This document shows, piece after piece, positions 6,765-8,013 of a stretch of DNA of 8,013 nt. The DNA is from CAXDOZ01 sp963991145. Lineage in GTDB: Bacteria > Bacteroidota > Bacteroidia > Chitinophagales > JABDMM01. The DNA lies in contig CAXDOZ010000107.1 of assembly GCA_963991145.1 (NCBI GenBank), positions 1 through 8,013 on the forward strand, in the 5' to 3' direction. The notes under the pieces are model-generated. The model ran no database searches. It worked only from the letters and a program-made list of their open reading frames with translations, and had not been told where the DNA came from. Both the position numbers and the translations under genes were made by a program. Position 1 is the first letter of the stretch; the number at the start of each line of letters is the position of its first letter.

Positions 6765-7118
6765 ATGTCTTCACAAGAGTCGATTAGCTTTCTGGTTCAG
6801 GTAGCCTCCAATGATCTGGAGATAGGGGAGCAGTGGCTTCCTGAGCCTCAAGAGAATGATGCTTATGAAAAGCTACTGAGCACGATCAAACTGAGGATTG
6901 AGGAGTTGATCGATTCAGATTTCGAGCGGCTACTTTATCTGCTCTACCGTTCGGATGTTTCAGAGAAGAAATTACGTCAGGCTTTAGATGAATCTCCTTC
7001 TGATGAAGCTTCTAATATCATTGCCAGAATGTTCATCGAGCGCCAGCTTGAAAAGTACGAGACCAGAATGCGTTTCTCCGAATCTCAGGGTGAAGGATCC
7101 TGGGAGGACGACCTCTAA
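6765..7118 (+). CDS. Small acidic helical protein, conserved hypothetical
   Basis: A 117-residue protein with no domain I can name. It has no signal peptide or membrane segment and is rich in Glu and Asp, with a predicted all-helical look. The central part, LRIEELIDSDFERLLYLLYRSDVSEKKL (residues about 42-69, quoted here only as landmarks ELIDSDFERLLYLLYR and DVSEKKL), followed by SDEASNIIARMFIERQLEK, matches in style a small protein I have seen annotated as hypothetical in other Bacteroidota. The C-terminal tail (SQGEGSWEDDL) is probably disordered. The ATG at 6765 lies 25 nt after the TIGR02757 stop, so it is probably the last gene of the same transcript. Real-gene status is supported by codon use, spacing and lack of competing frames; function is unknown. 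Confidence 0.75.
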   Translation: MSSQESISFLVQVASNDLEIGEQWLPEPQENDAYEKLLSTIKLRIEELIDSDFERLLYLLYRSDVSEKKLRQALDESPSDEASNIIARMFIERQLEKYETRMRFSESQGEGSWEDDL

Positions 7119-7259
7119 TAGTTAGAATCTATTCCATTTGTCTTTAGCGTAATGCCTAATAATCTGTGAATCGCATGTTTTAGTGGTTTTGAAAATGGTG
7201 ATTTTTCGTAATTTAATTGTGGATTGAAACGTCCAGTTTGAAACGAAAAACCTACCTAT

Positions 7260-8013
7260 ATGACCACATTTCTACGCGCCTTAACCGTCGCGGCGATCCT
7301 GCTATGCTCCCTGCCGGGTATCGCTCAGGATAACGTGGGTATTGGAACTACGGCTCCAAACCCCAATGCTATCCTCGACATACAAACAAACAATAAGGGT
7401 TTATTAATACCTCGACTGACAACTGCTCAGCGGACTGGAATTCTGCAGCCTGCTTTGGCCTTTGCAGATCAGGGTATGTTGGTCTACGATACTGATGATG
7501 ATCTCTTCTATTACTGGGATGGGGTTCAGTGGATTCCATTCCCCTTGGATAATGATCCAGGTAATGAGCTTCAGAATCTCACTATGAGTAATGATACGCT
7601 GTATATCAGCAATGGCAATTTTGTGGTCCTTGCCAACTCTGATAATCAGCAGATCTCGATTTCAAACGATACAATCTTTCTTCAGAATGGGGGCTTTGTG
7701 GTTTTGCCCGGTTTCACTGACACAGACGATCAAACTTTGAGCTTAAGCGGGGATACGCTCTTTATTGCAGATGGGAATTTTGTGATCCTGACTGATAATG
7801 TGAATGATGCAGATGCTGATAGCACGAATGAGCTTCAGCTGATCTCGATTTCGAATGATACCATTTTCCTGAGTGATGGCGGCTTTGCAATTCTTCCTGG
7901 GATGTCTCCAAATCTCGATAATGACAGCACCAATGAGATCCAGACGATTACAATTAGCGGAGATACGATCTTCCTAAGTGACGGCGGATTTGCGGTCTTT
8001 AACGATTCGGTAG
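7260..8013 (+). CDS. Secreted repeat protein, 5' part (runs off right edge)
   Basis: An open frame from ATG 7260 continues without a stop for 251 codons to the window edge. Residues 1-23 form a signal peptide (MTTFLRALTVAAILLCSLPG, then IAQ with likely cleavage before DN). Residues 25-60 (VGIGTTAPNPNAILDIQT, KGLLIPRLTTAQRTGI) are the N-terminal module common on Bacteroidota surface or tail-fibre-like proteins, followed by MLVYDTDDDLFYYWDGVQWIP (73-93). From residue 103 there are at least five copies of a ~20-35-residue repeat with core SNDTIFLSDGGFAILPG, joined by Asp/Asn-rich linkers such as DADADSTNE and DNDSTNE that could bind calcium. The missing C-terminus may hold a chaperone-type or T9SS sorting domain. 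Adhesion or surface-structure function is inferred. The 141-bp gap upstream shows no clear consensus promoter. Confidence 0.85.
   Translation, partial: MTTFLRALTVAAILLCSLPGIAQDNVGIGTTAPNPNAILDIQTNNKGLLIPRLTTAQRTGILQPALAFADQGMLVYDTDDDLFYYWDGVQWIPFPLDNDPGNELQNLTMSNDTLYISNGNFVVLANSDNQQISISNDTIFLQNGGFVVLPGFTDTDDQTLSLSGDTLFIADGNFVILTDNVNDADADSTNELQLISISNDTIFLSDGGFAILPGMSPNLDNDSTNEIQTITISGDTIFLSDGGFAVFNDSV
7566..8006 (+). repeat. Five tandem protein-coding repeats in the edge secreted protein
   Basis: Units fall at residues about 103-125, 130-150, 157-178, 191-214 and 226-249. Each has the pattern (L/I)(S/T)(I/L/M)S(N/G)DT(I/L)(F/Y)(L/I)xxG(G/N)F(V/A)(V/I)(L/F). Units 2, 4 and 5 are most alike at DNA level around 'gatac(a/c/g)atctttc' and 'ggcggctttg'. 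Spacing is uneven because the Asp-rich linkers vary in length. More copies may lie beyond the edge. Confidence 0.8.

Noticed and set aside
7119..7259. Search for a promoter in the gap before the edge repeat protein, including the direct repeat of TTGAAACG/TTTGAAACG.
   Set aside because: No TAnnTTTG box with proper spacing is found and the short repeat alone does not support a regulatory call.

Overview
The window comes from a member of the Bacteroidota, most likely a marine-type Flavobacteriales relative (order level moderate, family level unsure). Three independent signs agree. The 16S rRNA start at the left edge has the Bacteroidota-type opening GATGAACGCTAGCGGGAGGC. Promoter-like sites fit the Bacteroidota consensus (TTG, about 20 nt, TAnnTTTG) and genes lack strong Shine-Dalgarno sites. 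Two secreted proteins are typical of the phylum: one has a type IX secretion (T9SS) C-terminal sorting domain, the other opens with a 'VGIGTTxP...LDI...KGLLIPRLTTAQR' module.

Layout. Positions 1-317 hold the 5' part of a 16S rRNA gene on the minus strand, leaving the window to the left. Positions 318-697 are the rRNA leader and promoter region, with two similar minus-strand promoter modules; the outer one touches the start of the divergent gene serC (698-1777, +), a phosphoserine aminotransferase. After serC comes a 99-bp REP-like element with 9-bp terminal inverted repeats (1798-1896), then a rho-independent terminator serving a minus-strand gene for a large T9SS-sorted secreted protein (1950-3356). 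A short divergent gap leads to a plus-strand run: a DUF1015 protein (3507-4757), a cystathionine gamma-synthase-type PLP enzyme (4822-5964), a TIGR02757/DUF2400 protein overlapping it by 17 bp (5948-6739), and a small acidic helical protein (6765-7118). The last 754 bp begin a secreted repeat protein that runs off the right edge (7260-8013+).

How the genes fit together. serC makes phosphoserine and the gamma-synthase/lyase-type enzyme acts in cysteine-methionine transsulfuration, so the housekeeping part is serine/sulfur amino acid metabolism. From general knowledge of the phylum, serC is often followed by serA and then a DUF1015 gene. Here serA is absent and the space holds the REP-like element and the inverted T9SS gene, suggesting a local insertion or rearrangement. 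DUF1015 carries a DGHHR motif that resembles motifs of the ParB/sulfiredoxin superfamily, which makes a role near serine metabolism worth testing. I see no CRISPR array, tRNA, transposase, phage gene or obvious defence system. The least explained items are the DUF1015 protein, the TIGR02757 protein, the small acidic protein and the edge repeat protein.
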